Source: a virus. From it: a stretch of 20,725 nt of DNA. Positions 11,820 to 20,725 of the stretch are shown piece after piece (within the stretch, counting starts at the first letter, position 1; every line of letters starts with the position of its first letter). The position numbers and the translations under genes were made by a program. The notes under the pieces are model-generated. The model ran no database searches. It saw only the letters and a program-made list of their open reading frames with translations, and was not told the origin of the DNA. Where the stretch lies: positions 1 to 20,725 of the IMG/VR virus record IMGVR_UViG_3300028394_002462. The stretch is one strand, 5' to 3'.

Positions 11820-12800
11820 TCAGACCTTGAGGAGCAGCGCATCGGCTGCGGTAGAGGGATGGTAGGCGACGATGTAGCCCTGCTCGACGCTAAGGTATCG
11901 CCACGTGTTCGTACTTGCCGCGTCGGACGTGTGGTACATCTCGCGGAGCTGGCCCCAATAGGTCGAGTTGATGACGCCCACCTGCACGGGGATCCGCGGG
12001 ATCTCGCCTGCACGATTGGCCCAGCCGGTCGGAAAGGAGGTCGAGGTCATCGGAGCGAGCGTGCGGATTAGACCGGTAACCGTCGTGGAGGCGTTGTTGA
12101 ATGCGCCAAAGTGCGAGGTCCCATTGACCGTGTAGTGCCCGAGGAAACCGCCATCGGCGGCACCGATCGATGCCCAGGTCGCGGAGAGGTTGGCGACGCT
12201 GCCAGATCCAGACATTGAGTAGATCCGGCCGTCGCTCTCGCCCGTGCCGGCCGACGTGGAGAGCGGGTCGATGATCGCGCCGAAGCACATGACGGAGGTC
12301 AGGGAAGCAGAAGCGGCCACGAACGGCTGCACGATGCATCCCTCTTGCGACTCCCACATAGCGACGCGGTCATAGGCAGCGACCGAGAACGCGCGCGTGC
12401 CTCGCCAATAGCCCGAGAAGCCAGACGTAAACGGCTGCGCGTCGTACCAGTTCCCGAAGGTCCCGCTCCCACGGTTCATCCCGTAGACGAGCGCGTTTAC
12501 GAGCGTATTCGTATCGGGAGACAGAAGAGGGTAGGCGCGCACCGTCGATGTCGTGCCGCCGATGATGTACCGCATGTCGAGGGCGTTCGTCGGCGGGTTC
12601 CCGTAGGTCGCCTCAGTCGTGCTTGAGATCTGCTGGCGCAGCCACGTCCACGCGCTTCCGCTACCCGGTGTGCGTGTCGACCCGTTCGCGTAGGTCGTCG
12701 CCGTGCCGAGCGTGTAGATCGCGTCAAGCATGGCCGGCACGGTCGATGAGCCGAGCGTCGCCGTGCCTACGTACTTCCATGCGAGAGGAGACAGTGCCAT
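11820..12800 (-). CDS. Virion-like protein, 326 residues
   Basis: The product is rich in Ser, Thr, Gly and Ala with aromatic residues, as in phage tail or appendage proteins. It begins MALSPLAWKYVGTATLGS and ends with the pattern YWGQLREMYHTSDAASTNTW, then VEQGYIVAYHPSTAADALLLKV. An end of the form 'W-GQLREMYH ... GYIVAYH ... ALLLK' is seen in uncharacterised phage structural proteins. There are no catalytic motifs. The ATG overlaps the fibre gene's stop as TAATG, and the gene lies directly after the fibre gene. A tail-fibre partner or baseplate appendage is the best guess. Confidence 0.72.
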   Translation of the reverse strand: MALSPLAWKYVGTATLGSSTVPAMLDAIYTLGTATTYANGSTRTPGSGSAWTWLRQQISSTTEATYGNPPTNALDMRYIIGGTTSTVRAYPLLSPDTNTLVNALVYGMNRGSGTFGNWYDAQPFTSGFSGYWRGTRAFSVAAYDRVAMWESQEGCIVQPFVAASASLTSVMCFGAIIDPLSTSAGTGESDGRIYSMSGSGSVANLSATWASIGAADGGFLGHYTVNGTSHFGAFNNASTTVTGLIRTLAPMTSTSFPTGWANRAGEIPRIPVQVGVINSTYWGQLREMYHTSDAASTNTWRYLSVEQGYIVAYHPSTAADALLLKV

Positions 12801-13441
12801 TAGGAGATTACTCCTGGCGCCACCTCGGCGCTCTGTGTGGAGATGGAGTCGTAGATGAAGTCCTCATAGGTAGCCGGGTCGTTGAGAAACCCGACCGCCG
12901 CGACGATCGATACCCACTGCAGGGTACCTCCTCGACGCACTAGCATCGTCTCATCGGCGGTGGCCTGCACGACCTGTGCAGCGCCTCCACCGTTAAACGC
13001 TGCAACGCTTGTCGTGCTGCCCGTATGTCCGCTCGAGGTCCACCCGAGCGTTGAGAGCGCGGAGTGCGCTGGCACCGCGGGAGTCCCGTGGGTGTGATCC
13101 TGCCTAGCGACGTTAGTGCTCGTGCCAACGGCGCTTGACTGCCCGAAGGCCGTCTCCGACACGACCGACGAGGCGAGCGGGACCGTGGGCGTGCCGTGGC
13201 TGTGATCGCCGCGCGCGTAGTCCGTCGAGGTCCCCACGGCCGGGCTCTGCCCGAAAGAGGTTTGGCTGACGACCGACGAGGCCGGCGTCCCACCGCCGCC
13301 GCCGCCGCCCGAGGCCGCGACTGTGACCGTGAGGACCTCGCCCGTGAGGCTCTCGGAGATCGTCACGTTCGTGCCGGCGACCAGCTGCGCCACGCGGGCG
13401 AACTGACCGGTGCTGTTCCGTGTGAGCGGTATGCGTGCCAT
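12800..13441 (-). CDS. Tail fibre protein with HxH repeats
   Basis: The 213-residue product has an N-terminal domain (1-45), a poly-Gly hinge (45-51), then two 36-residue repeats (54-89 and 90-125) that are 27 of 36 identical. Each holds an ARxDHxHGTP motif (DHSHGTP and DHTHGTP). HxH motifs bind metal in phage needle-like fibres such as T4 gp37. The C-terminal part (126-213) is unique. The start is the ATG that overlaps the previous stop as TAATG; an upstream extension to 13582 is rejected. Its position after two large tail proteins fits a receptor-binding fibre. Metal binding is inferred from the motif. Confidence 0.83.
   Translation of the reverse strand: MARIPLTRNSTGQFARVAQLVAGTNVTISESLTGEVLTVTVAASGGGGGGGTPASSVVSQTSFGQSPAVGTSTDYARGDHSHGTPTVPLASSVVSETAFGQSSAVGTSTNVARQDHTHGTPAVPAHSALSTLGWTSSGHTGSTTSVAAFNGGGAAQVVQATADETMLVRRGGTLQWVSIVAAVGFLNDPATYEDFIYDSISTQSAEVAPGVIS
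13067..13282 (-). repeat. Two tandem 36-codon fibre repeats
   Basis: Codons 54-89 and 90-125 of the fibre gene are diverged copies, 27 of 36 residues identical, each with an HxH motif. They look like an internal duplication that lengthens the shaft. Confidence 0.85.
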
Positions 13442-15033
13442 TAGGCCCCCGCCTCGATGTATCGCAGCGTGAACGTCACCGTGCCGTCCTCGCCCCAGGT
13501 GACGCCCTCGATCATCATCATCTGATCTTGCGCGGCGATCTCCATGTCGGTCAACGTCACAAGGTCCCCACGGCGTAGCCACCCGTATCGCTGAGGCGCG
13601 ACGTACTGCACCATGCGGGACGGCTGCCCGTAGCGCGCGGCCTGTGCGACGAGGACCTTCGTTGCCGTGATGGCGTCATGCACGACCGTCGTCTCGACCA
13701 CCTTGCGCCGTAGACCGTACCGAGAGACGGGAGCGATGAGCTGCTTGATCGCGACGCGGAAGGGGTCGGCAACATGGACCTCTCCCGTGATGCGCCTGAA
13801 GGACCGGTAGCCGCCGGTCTGCGGGTCCCACGTATAGCGGAGCTCCACGTAGGTGGCGACCTCGTCGGAGCCCTCGTAGCTGATGCGCCCCACTCGCTCG
13901 AGGCTCGGGTCCACGTCGGTGGATAGCGCGGCGAGGGCCTGCGTCGCGTCAGGGTAGACCGGCCACAGGTACGGGTAAACGCCGCCGGGGCCTGCCGACA
14001 TGGCAAAGGGGAAGACCGTCGCGAGGACCTCGGTCATGTACTCGCCGAGGGCCACGGGTTCGTCGATGTACCCCGAGGTCGCGTATTGATTGAGCCCGGT
14101 GCGGGCCCCGTCGACCCGCGACCAATCGACCCGAAGCGCCGAGCGCCGAAGCACGTGGGCGATCAGGTCGCCAGCGCCACGGATGGCCTGCGCGCTCTCG
14201 TCGACGAGGGCCGCGCCGTTGTTCCAGATGACGAACAGATCATCCGTCAGCACAAGCGACGACGTGCTCGTGTCGACCACGACCCACGCCACGACGGGGA
14301 TCCCGCGCGTGACGCCGAAGTACTCGCGAACGTCCTCGTAGTACACCACGAACGTCTCCGTGGTGCCGGCGCTGTCGATGATGTCGACCGAGAACGCCTC
14401 GACGTAGTGACACGCGACCGCGAGGTAGACCAGACTTCCGACCGTGCCGATGATCGGCGCCGGGCTTCCCGCGGACACGCCATCCCCAGGTGTGCCCCAC
14501 ACCATCGGCACGATCACGCCAGCGTCACCCGCCGTCGCTGCCGGGTTCCCGCTCACAGCCTCGGCCAGCCACGACGCGATCGTGATGGGTTCGAGAGGGA
14601 GCGTCGTCTGATCGTCGGCGACCATCTCCTCGAGACTGCAGGTCACGGGCTCCCACTCGGCGCCGTACTCCGGGTCGACCAGCTTTCCACGCACGATTAC
14701 GCGACGCTCGTCCCACTCGGTACCCGCCGCCCACTGCGAGAGCTCGCCCACGGCCCCGTCGAGGGCGTGGCCTTGGGCGATCAGGCCGGGCACGTCGAGC
14801 GGTAGGATGAACGAGAGCGGCACCGAGAGGCGCGGGCTCTCAACGCTCCAAATCTCGAGGGCTTCCTCGACCTGCGGCGCGTCGATGAGATCGGGCGTCG
14901 TCGTGACGCTGCCGGCCCCGTCTACGATGTAGAGCCCATCAGTCGACAGGTGGAACGTGCCGCCTGCCCACGTGATCGAGAGCACCCAATAGAGGTCCCC
15001 GCGGAGCTGCGCCTCGGTCCACCGGTCGGTCAC
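13441..15033 (-). CDS. Large tail protein, probable baseplate or tail-tip component (530 residues)
   Basis: The GTG at 15031-15033 overlaps the upstream stop as GTGA and has a GAGGAGG ribosome binding site; the longer frame to 15102 is rejected. The N-terminus reads as a beta-sandwich (RGDLYWVLSITWAGGTFHLS), and the whole chain mixes beta strands with helical linkers, ending WGEDGTVTFTLRYIEAGA. A middle segment GNPAATAGDAGVIVPMVWGT resembles a proline/glycine-rich linker. No enzyme motif is visible. Position between the tape-measure and fibre genes suggests a tail-tip or baseplate part. The exact role cannot be told from the sequence. Confidence 0.78.
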   Translation of the reverse strand: MTDRWTEAQLRGDLYWVLSITWAGGTFHLSTDGLYIVDGAGSVTTTPDLIDAPQVEEALEIWSVESPRLSVPLSFILPLDVPGLIAQGHALDGAVGELSQWAAGTEWDERRVIVRGKLVDPEYGAEWEPVTCSLEEMVADDQTTLPLEPITIASWLAEAVSGNPAATAGDAGVIVPMVWGTPGDGVSAGSPAPIIGTVGSLVYLAVACHYVEAFSVDIIDSAGTTETFVVYYEDVREYFGVTRGIPVVAWVVVDTSTSSLVLTDDLFVIWNNGAALVDESAQAIRGAGDLIAHVLRRSALRVDWSRVDGARTGLNQYATSGYIDEPVALGEYMTEVLATVFPFAMSAGPGGVYPYLWPVYPDATQALAALSTDVDPSLERVGRISYEGSDEVATYVELRYTWDPQTGGYRSFRRITGEVHVADPFRVAIKQLIAPVSRYGLRRKVVETTVVHDAITATKVLVAQAARYGQPSRMVQYVAPQRYGWLRRGDLVTLTDMEIAAQDQMMMIEGVTWGEDGTVTFTLRYIEAGA

Positions 15034-18000
15034 AGTTCCTCCTCGAGTCGGATCGACGAGGTCCGCACGACTTCGCCGGTAGCCCCGTCGCTGGAGAGCC
15101 ACTCCTCGCCTTGCACCGTCTCAATGCTCACGTCGGAGACGATGCGCCCGAAGAGCATCAGATCCGGGTGGCTCGCTTGGTAGACCGTGCCGAGAGCCTT
15201 TCGCTCGATCCACGGCAGGTACACCACCGGGGTCGCGCTGCCGTAGAGCTCGCGAACCAGACCATCCATCGAGAGCGGCGCATCGTACCAGGTCGCCGCG
15301 GCCTCTCCACCACCCGAGGCCGCGGCGTTCACGTAGTCGGCCGGCGTCCCTGTCCGCACTGCCGACACGTCGGTGCCATCCGTCCACCCAAACTCAACCG
15401 ACCGGCGAGCCGGCCCGAAGTTCTGCGCTCGACGAGCACCCGAGCGCCCCGTCGTTAGCGCCGTGTTCGCCGCTGTCTGCATCGTGCGGCCCCAGCTGTA
15501 GCGCCGACCGAACGCCATCACGTGCCCTAGGGCGAGCGTGCCGATCTCGAAGTAGCTCTCGACCGTGTGCTGTGTCGGGATCGTGAGCCGGTACGCGTTG
15601 TACCGCGGGTCATTGTTCCACACGAGGATCCCGCTGCGGTGAACGATGGCGCCGGTGGTCCCGCTTGCGCCGATGCCCGAGGTGTTTGCGATCTCGAGGC
15701 GCAGCTTGCGACCTGCGAGGTTGGTCCACCCGCCTTCGCTGCTCGAGGAGATGGCCTTCGCTGTGAGGCCAGCCGCAGCGGTCGTGTCGGGTACGAAGCG
15801 AGCACCTCGAAGGATGCCGTGCGGCCAGAAGTAGCCGGCCGAGGTCGCGGCCGTCGTGTCAGGCTCGATCATCGTGCCAGCACGTGTCCACCGCAGCGGT
15901 GCGCTAGAGGCGCTCATGTCGATCGTGCCGATGGCCACGAACGTACCGGCACCGTTGCGCCCTTCGAGGGTCGCCGTGCGGAAGTTGCACCCGCCGAGGT
16001 AGAGGGCGCCGAGAGGACCGCGCATGGGCGTCACCGCACCCGCGCCGGTTTCGATCACCCACGTAAGGATCTGCTGCGTCGCGTCGGTCGAGCGCCACGT
16101 CTGACGCGGCGAGGGAGCCACGCTCGCCAGGACATTCTCCACGGCGTAGTCGTGTCGCGGCGTGATCGTCCACTCGTCGCCAACGAGCGTCGGGCCAGCC
16201 ACCGCGCGTGCCGACATCCCAAAGGCCAGCAGCTGCGGGTACGCCGAGAAGGGGCGACCCGGCAGATCGGTGGGGAGCGTGAGATTGTAGACCGATGAGA
16301 CGCCGGCCACGGCCTGCCAGCCTACGCCGTACCAGTTCGACTCGGACGCGTTGGCCTGGTTGAAGTGTCCCCAGGTGATCGATGTTGCCGCGGCCGTGAC
16401 ACCGGCATCGGACACCGTCGACACGTTGCAGATGCGCGTCGCGGGGCGCAACGTGGCGAGCCCGCCGGCAGAGGTCGACAGGTATACGACGGCGTTACAC
16501 CCGGCCGCGCCGTTGTTCTCGAGGAAGGCGCGCACGTGAATCGTCGTGCTCGCCGTGACCGTCGTCGTGGCAAGGGTCGCGCCGCCGTTGCTGTCGAGCA
16601 CGTCAACGGTCGTGCCCGAGTAGCGCACGCGGAAGCCGTAGGTATTCGTCCCGTTGCTCGAGGCGAGGCGCAGCTCGCTCCGCTGCGTGATTGCAGCCCA
16701 CTCGGCGAACGCCGCCACCGTGTGGTTCGCGGAGAGCGCAGGGCCCGCCTGCGTGTACGTGTTGACCGCCGCACCGGGCACCTGCAGGTTGAGGTACCCG
16801 CCAGCATTCAGCGACACCACAGGGATACCGGCAGTCGCCAGCGTCCACCCGGCCGAGTCCGGCAGCCAATAGGGCAGCCACGTCAGACGCGACCCGAGCA
16901 GGCTATCGCTGCGCGCCTCGCTTGCCGGGGACCACGGCATACCCGCCGTCGTGTACCCCGCGATCGCCGTGCATCCGATCTGACCCGGCCACGTCGCCGA
17001 GTCCCACTGCGACACGAGACGGAGCGTGCCGTTGTACGCACTCACCGTGCCGCCGACCCACTCGTTCCCGGTGCCGGCGAAGAGCGGCACGTTGGGGACC
17101 GTGGCGCTCTGAAAGCCGACCTCGGTCCATGTCGTGAAGATCTCCGTCGTGCTGCGCGCGATCTGGGTCTGCTGGTTCGTGACGAAGTCGACCGCGAGGA
17201 CGTACACGGTCCCGTCATCGTCGCGCGTGGCGCAGAGTTCAGTCGAGGCCGAGAGCTGCCCACCTACGGTCAGGTTTGCTGAGGGCGCCGAGAGCGCCGA
17301 GAGCGTCGTGGTGACCACCGTCTGCCACGCGACCCACGCCGAGGGTAGCACCTTGTAGAGCACGGCCGAGTTGGCGCCGTAGGTCGTGCGGGAGCTTGCG
17401 CAGAAGACGGCGACGAATGACCCGGATGGCGTCACGACGAGGTCATGCACGCCGCCCGTGTAGTCGTTGGCTGCGGTCGTGTTGTCGACCGCTTGCACGA
17501 GCGCAAACGACGCGCCCTCGTCGGACGATGCGTATTGCCGGAACGAGTCCGCAACGGTCGCCGTCGTGTCGCGGAAGGCTAGCACCATAAGGACCTGACC
17601 CGCCGAGTACGCCGCCCGCAGACGACGAGGCGGTGTCGCGGTCCCATCGAGCTCGTCACGGATCGTGCTGTCGGCGCTCTTCGTCCAGGTGGCGCCGTCG
17701 TCGGTGCTGACCCACGCGCGGATCGTGTACTGCCCCGCTGCAACGGTCTTCGTGGACAGAAGGAGCAAGCGCCCCTCGGGCAGACGCACGAGCGTCGGGC
17801 AGTACGCCACAAGGCCAATCGCCTGGGCGTCGATGACGATCGTTGTCGTCGTGGTCCCTACCGTGCGGAGCACCACGAGCGAGCGGATAGCGCCGGCAGA
17901 CGTGAACCGCTGCGCCGCGGTGAGCATCGTCCCGTCGTCGGTGTGGATCGTGTGCAGGTTCCCGTATTGATTGGCAGCGCCACCCGACGCAAACGTGTGG

Positions 18001-18329
18001 AGCGGGCTCCACCCGGCGAACACGAGCGGACCATTCCAGCCGAGCCAATCGGTGCCGTTTGTCCGCAGCGCGAAGGCGCCCGGCTCGATCTCACCATCGG
18101 GCGAGGAGGATACGCCACCCGCTCGCACCGTGCGGATCGTGACCGTGCCGCTCGACATCTCGCCGCTCGACTCGAGGACCATTGACGAGGCGCTCGTCGG
18201 CACCGGTACGCCAGGATGCGCGCCCGCCTCGGAGTACGTCGAGAGCGACGTAGAGAATGACGACGCGTTGATGCGCTCGTCGTGAACGAGGATGCCGCGG
18301 AGAGCGTTGACCGTGACCGCGCTGCCCAT
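15030..18329 (-). CDS. Large tail protein with Asp-box repeats and a lectin-like domain
   Basis: The 1099-residue product follows the tape measure by two bases. The N-terminal 110 residues look like a tail-attachment domain. From about 120 to 420 the chain has a repeated beta pattern with Asp-boxes, STDDGATW (208-215) and SSDEGASF (268-275), marks of sialidase-like beta-propellers. A later segment (about 490-650, with RSELRLASSNGTNTYGFRVR and TIHVRAFLENNG) resembles a concanavalin-A/laminin-G-type sugar-binding sandwich. The C-terminal 400 residues look like tail-hub structure. This suggests a receptor-binding or capsule-binding tail protein; no glycosidase catalytic residues can be named, so enzymatic activity is unproven. 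The stop overlaps the next GTG. Confidence 0.8.
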   Translation of the reverse strand: MGSAVTVNALRGILVHDERINASSFSTSLSTYSEAGAHPGVPVPTSASSMVLESSGEMSSGTVTIRTVRAGGVSSSPDGEIEPGAFALRTNGTDWLGWNGPLVFAGWSPLHTFASGGAANQYGNLHTIHTDDGTMLTAAQRFTSAGAIRSLVVLRTVGTTTTTIVIDAQAIGLVAYCPTLVRLPEGRLLLLSTKTVAAGQYTIRAWVSTDDGATWTKSADSTIRDELDGTATPPRRLRAAYSAGQVLMVLAFRDTTATVADSFRQYASSDEGASFALVQAVDNTTAANDYTGGVHDLVVTPSGSFVAVFCASSRTTYGANSAVLYKVLPSAWVAWQTVVTTTLSALSAPSANLTVGGQLSASTELCATRDDDGTVYVLAVDFVTNQQTQIARSTTEIFTTWTEVGFQSATVPNVPLFAGTGNEWVGGTVSAYNGTLRLVSQWDSATWPGQIGCTAIAGYTTAGMPWSPASEARSDSLLGSRLTWLPYWLPDSAGWTLATAGIPVVSLNAGGYLNLQVPGAAVNTYTQAGPALSANHTVAAFAEWAAITQRSELRLASSNGTNTYGFRVRYSGTTVDVLDSNGGATLATTTVTASTTIHVRAFLENNGAAGCNAVVYLSTSAGGLATLRPATRICNVSTVSDAGVTAAATSITWGHFNQANASESNWYGVGWQAVAGVSSVYNLTLPTDLPGRPFSAYPQLLAFGMSARAVAGPTLVGDEWTITPRHDYAVENVLASVAPSPRQTWRSTDATQQILTWVIETGAGAVTPMRGPLGALYLGGCNFRTATLEGRNGAGTFVAIGTIDMSASSAPLRWTRAGTMIEPDTTAATSAGYFWPHGILRGARFVPDTTAAAGLTAKAISSSSEGGWTNLAGRKLRLEIANTSGIGASGTTGAIVHRSGILVWNNDPRYNAYRLTIPTQHTVESYFEIGTLALGHVMAFGRRYSWGRTMQTAANTALTTGRSGARRAQNFGPARRSVEFGWTDGTDVSAVRTGTPADYVNAAASGGGEAAATWYDAPLSMDGLVRELYGSATPVVYLPWIERKALGTVYQASHPDLMLFGRIVSDVSIETVQGEEWLSSDGATGEVVRTSSIRLEEEL

Positions 18330-18331
18330 CG

Positions 18332-20413
18332 TTACCCCCTCTGTCCGAGCCTACGTCCTGCGTTTAACGCACGAGGAAGGGTCGCGTTCGTTCGCAGATG
18401 ATCGCGCACGAAGTAGTCGAAAGACTTGTGCTTGTAGACGATCTGCACCGCGTGCCCGCCGCCATGCCCGCCGCTGATCCCGGCGTTCGCCTGACGGATC
18501 GCGTCGTCGCCGAGCATTGTGCGGCCCATCGGGTTGAGGACCGCCTCCCCGCTCCGAACAATCGCCATGCTCTCGTCAGGCTGGCCGATGAGCCCGCCCT
18601 TGTGGAACTTGGGCTCGGTGCTCTGCACCGTCGCAAGCTGGACGGCGCCGGCTGCGGCTGCACCCGCTGCGGCTAGCGCGTTGAACGGAGGAGGCGCAGA
18701 TGCCAGAGCCTGCGCGACAGCTGCCGCCGTGTTGACGACGACCTGTGCGATCTGGAGCGCCTTGTTCACCTCGAACGCCTTACGCGCTGCTTCCTTCGCA
18801 TCCTCGACGCGCTCCTTAGCCTGCCGGCGCTCTTCCTCGGTCGCGTCCTTCCCGAGGCGCTTACGGGCTGCGATAGCCTCCTCGACCTTGCTGTTTGCCT
18901 GCTCGGTGAAGAAGTCGCTCACCTGCTGGAGGTTGCCGTACAGGTCGTTGGCGTAGCTCTGCACACCCGAGAAGAATGACGCCACGTCCTCGACGTTGAA
19001 CGTCTCCTCCTGCGCCTCCTTGATCTGCTCGAGCTTCGCCCGGTACTCATCGAAGGTGATCGTCCCATCGCGCATCGCCTGCGTGACCTGTTCGGTCAGC
19101 GTGGCGAACTGCTCTTGACGCGTGGGGACCTCGGGCGGGATGAGCGCCTCAAACGCGCTTTGTAGCTCCTTCGCCGCCTCTGCCTGCCGCTTGAGGTAGG
19201 CGTCGATCTCCTGGTCGTCCAGCGCCTCGAGCTGCTTGTCGAGCACAGCGATAGCCGCCGTCACCGTGCCGAAGGCCTCTGGGTGCTTCTCGAGCTCGGC
19301 GCGTAGCTCGCGCTGCTGCTGGAAGATGCGCCCGGTCTGGTCGAGCTGCGAGTCGATGATGCTGCGCGCCTTCGAGAGCACCACGTCGAGCTCGCGCTGC
19401 TGTGCAGCCTCGACGGCCAGAGCCTCAGCATGCGCGCGCGCGGCGGCTGCTGACGCATCCTTCGCCGCTGCACGGCGCTTGTCGTTGCGGGCTACCTGGT
19501 CGATAGCCTCGGCCTCGAGGCGCATGAACTCGATGCTATCCTCGGTCGTTGCGTTGACCTCGACCAGACGCGCACGGCGCTGTGCCTGCGCGGTCGTGAT
19601 GGCTTCGATCTCGGGCCCCAGCTGGGCCAGCTTCGCGCGCTCCTCGTCGGTCGCCTTCCCGAGGAGGATGTGGTTCGCGATAGCCGTCTGCTCTGCCTGA
19701 CGCAGCGCGAGGATGGCGTCAGCGCGTGCGATCTGCTCCTGCGTCGCAGCCGTCGTCGCCGCGGCTTCCTCGCGTAGCGCCTCGCCTCGCTTCCTAGCGG
19801 TCTGCGCCGCCATCGTTTCGAGGCCGGTCGAGATCCGGATATAGTCGTTGACGCCGGAGAGGCTAGACGCGAACTTCGCGTTTGCCTCGTCCGCTGCCTT
19901 CGTCGCCGCCTCGTACTTCTCCAGAGCGACGGCCGTCTGCTCTGCGCGTCGCTGCTCCTCGAGAATGAGCTCCCCGATGGGGGCGAGCCCCGCAGCGAAG
20001 AGCGCAAGCGTAGCCGTCAGAGGGAGCAGGATCGCCCCGAAGCCCTCGAACGCCAGCGCGCCCACCTCGCCCACGTCCGCGAGGTCGGCCACGTTGCGCG
20101 CACTGTCGCCGAGCGCCGGCCCCAGCATCGACAGGGCGCCCGCCAGCTTGCCCGCAGAGGAGCCTACGGTACCGAACCGGTCTCCGACCTTGCCAACGTC
20201 CGCAGCTGCCTCACGAGCGCTCTCAGAGGCGCTAGTCATCGCCCGCTTGCTGGCATCGGCCGCAGCCTTCGCAGCACGCTCGCTCGCGCGAATGCTCTTG
20301 TTGAGCTCCGCGGTCATGAGCCGCGCCTGCTCCGCGGTCAGCCCAGGGATGCTCTCCAGCTGCTGACGCAGCCCCGAGAGGTTGGCATCGACTGAAAGCT
20401 CAACGGTAGCCAT
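18332..20413 (-). CDS. Tail tape measure protein
   Basis: The 693-residue product is almost entirely helical. The N-terminal 110 residues are Ala/Ser/Lys-rich (MATVELSVDANLSGLRQQLE). A hydrophobic segment (118-150, FEGFGAILLPLTATLALFAA) follows, then long coiled coils rich in Glu, Lys, Ala and Gln. A second Ala-rich hydrophobic region near 600 precedes the typical ending HKGGLIGQPDESMAIVRSGE, a pattern seen in many tape measures. The protein sets tail length and may help DNA enter the cell. About 693 residues predicts a tail of roughly 100 nm at the usual 0.15 nm per residue. The ATG has GGGAG upstream. Confidence 0.9.
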   Translation of the reverse strand: MATVELSVDANLSGLRQQLESIPGLTAEQARLMTAELNKSIRASERAAKAAADASKRAMTSASESAREAAADVGKVGDRFGTVGSSAGKLAGALSMLGPALGDSARNVADLADVGEVGALAFEGFGAILLPLTATLALFAAGLAPIGELILEEQRRAEQTAVALEKYEAATKAADEANAKFASSLSGVNDYIRISTGLETMAAQTARKRGEALREEAAATTAATQEQIARADAILALRQAEQTAIANHILLGKATDEERAKLAQLGPEIEAITTAQAQRRARLVEVNATTEDSIEFMRLEAEAIDQVARNDKRRAAAKDASAAAARAHAEALAVEAAQQRELDVVLSKARSIIDSQLDQTGRIFQQQRELRAELEKHPEAFGTVTAAIAVLDKQLEALDDQEIDAYLKRQAEAAKELQSAFEALIPPEVPTRQEQFATLTEQVTQAMRDGTITFDEYRAKLEQIKEAQEETFNVEDVASFFSGVQSYANDLYGNLQQVSDFFTEQANSKVEEAIAARKRLGKDATEEERRQAKERVEDAKEAARKAFEVNKALQIAQVVVNTAAAVAQALASAPPPFNALAAAGAAAAGAVQLATVQSTEPKFHKGGLIGQPDESMAIVRSGEAVLNPMGRTMLGDDAIRQANAGISGGHGGGHAVQIVYKHKSFDYFVRDHLRTNATLPRALNAGRRLGQRG

Positions 20414-20422
20414 GGGTTCTCC

Positions 20423-20725
20423 CTACGCCGCCACGCGTCGCGCTGCGGTCTGCAAAGCCTTGTCGATCTCTGGGAGGCGCTGCTTCACGAGGCGCTTGCC
20501 GTAGTCGAGCACGACGATCTTCCAGACGTTCTTCCCGTCGCGTGGGCGCGCGCTCTCGGTGTTGATGCGGAACACGCCGATAGGACGCCGGGTGCGTGTG
20601 TACCGTTCGACCGTGTAGCCCTCGGGGATGGTCCCCGTGTTGCGGTACTGCTGCATGATGGTCGAGAACTCTTCGCCATCCACGCGACGCCCGAGGCGAG
20701 AGAACGGACCTGGGCGGTGCACGTA
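20423..20725 (-). CDS. Tail-completion-like protein, 5' end beyond the window
   Basis: The frame is open to the right edge, so the start is missing; a GTG at 20720-20722 is probably internal. About 100 residues are visible, basic and mixed, with GTIPEGYTVERYTRTRRPIG and a helical end, LPEIDKALQTAARRVAA. The position just upstream of the tape measure and the basic helical C-terminus recall HK97 gp10-like tail completion proteins, but no decisive motif is visible. Confidence 0.55.
   Translation of the reverse strand, partial: YVHRPGPFSRLGRRVDGEEFSTIMQQYRNTGTIPEGYTVERYTRTRRPIGVFRINTESARPRDGKNVWKIVVLDYGKRLVKQRLPEIDKALQTAARRVAA

Noticed and set aside
16365-17282. 305-residue plus-strand frame
   Set aside because: Arginine-rich shadow of the 1099-residue tail gene.
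1-20725. CRISPR array, tRNA, rRNA or insertion sequence
   Set aside because: No spaced repeat array, T-arm-like GGTTCGA context with cloverleaf, rRNA segment or transposase was seen; genes fill nearly all of the window.

Overview
The window looks like 20.7 kb of a tailed double-stranded DNA bacteriophage or prophage, most simply a siphovirus-type phage of a high-GC bacterium. The evidence is a tape-measure gene followed by tail-tip and fibre genes, a lysis block with a peptidoglycan peptidase, a phage replication and recombination block, and almost no intergenic space. Genes repeatedly overlap as ATGA, GTGA or TAATG. I see no integrase, terminase, capsid, tRNA, rRNA, transposase or CRISPR array. 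The host cannot be named from the sequence.

Region 1 (1-6015, leftward, minus strand) is the replication and regulation arm. It begins at a small Cro/CI-type HTH protein (5806-6015). It continues through a coiled-coil protein, a RusA-type resolvase, three small related genes ending in an IERGEHRR motif, an NrdR-like zinc-ribbon protein, a possible DNA-binding protein and a beta-rich virion-like protein. After a structured leader come a primase-polymerase and a VapE-type helicase. Just past the helicase gene is a gene-free stretch (706-917) with five copies of a GGTGGCACCC decamer, a strong G-quadruplex motif and a low-GC pyrimidine tract, which I propose is the replication origin. Two unrecognised genes follow, the last running off the left edge.

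Region 2 (6016-6100) is a compact divergent control region. Two good sigma70-type promoters on opposite strands share their -10 region, and each -35 box lies inside a GGGTTGACG half-site of what looks like the HTH protein's operator.

Region 3 (6101-9563, rightward) is a recombination and modification operon. It holds an ERF-family annealing protein with a zinc ribbon and an SSB-like DDDIPF tail, a 50-residue membrane protein, a DEDDy 3'-5' exonuclease, two small unknowns, a beta-class DNA methyltransferase and a short membrane protein.

Region 4 (9487-20725, leftward) is the late block. Read in its direction of transcription it holds a tail-completion-like fragment, tape measure, a 1099-residue Asp-box tail protein, a 530-residue tail protein, an HxH-repeat fibre, a 326-residue virion-like protein, several small proteins, two single-pass membrane proteins, an M15-type peptidase and one unknown. 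It converges on region 3 with a short tail-to-tail overlap. Its promoter must lie beyond the right edge.

Together the genes suggest a phage that starts replication with its own primase-polymerase and helicase, recombines with ERF, exonuclease and RusA, marks its DNA with a methyltransferase, and chooses between leftward and rightward early transcription through one small repressor.
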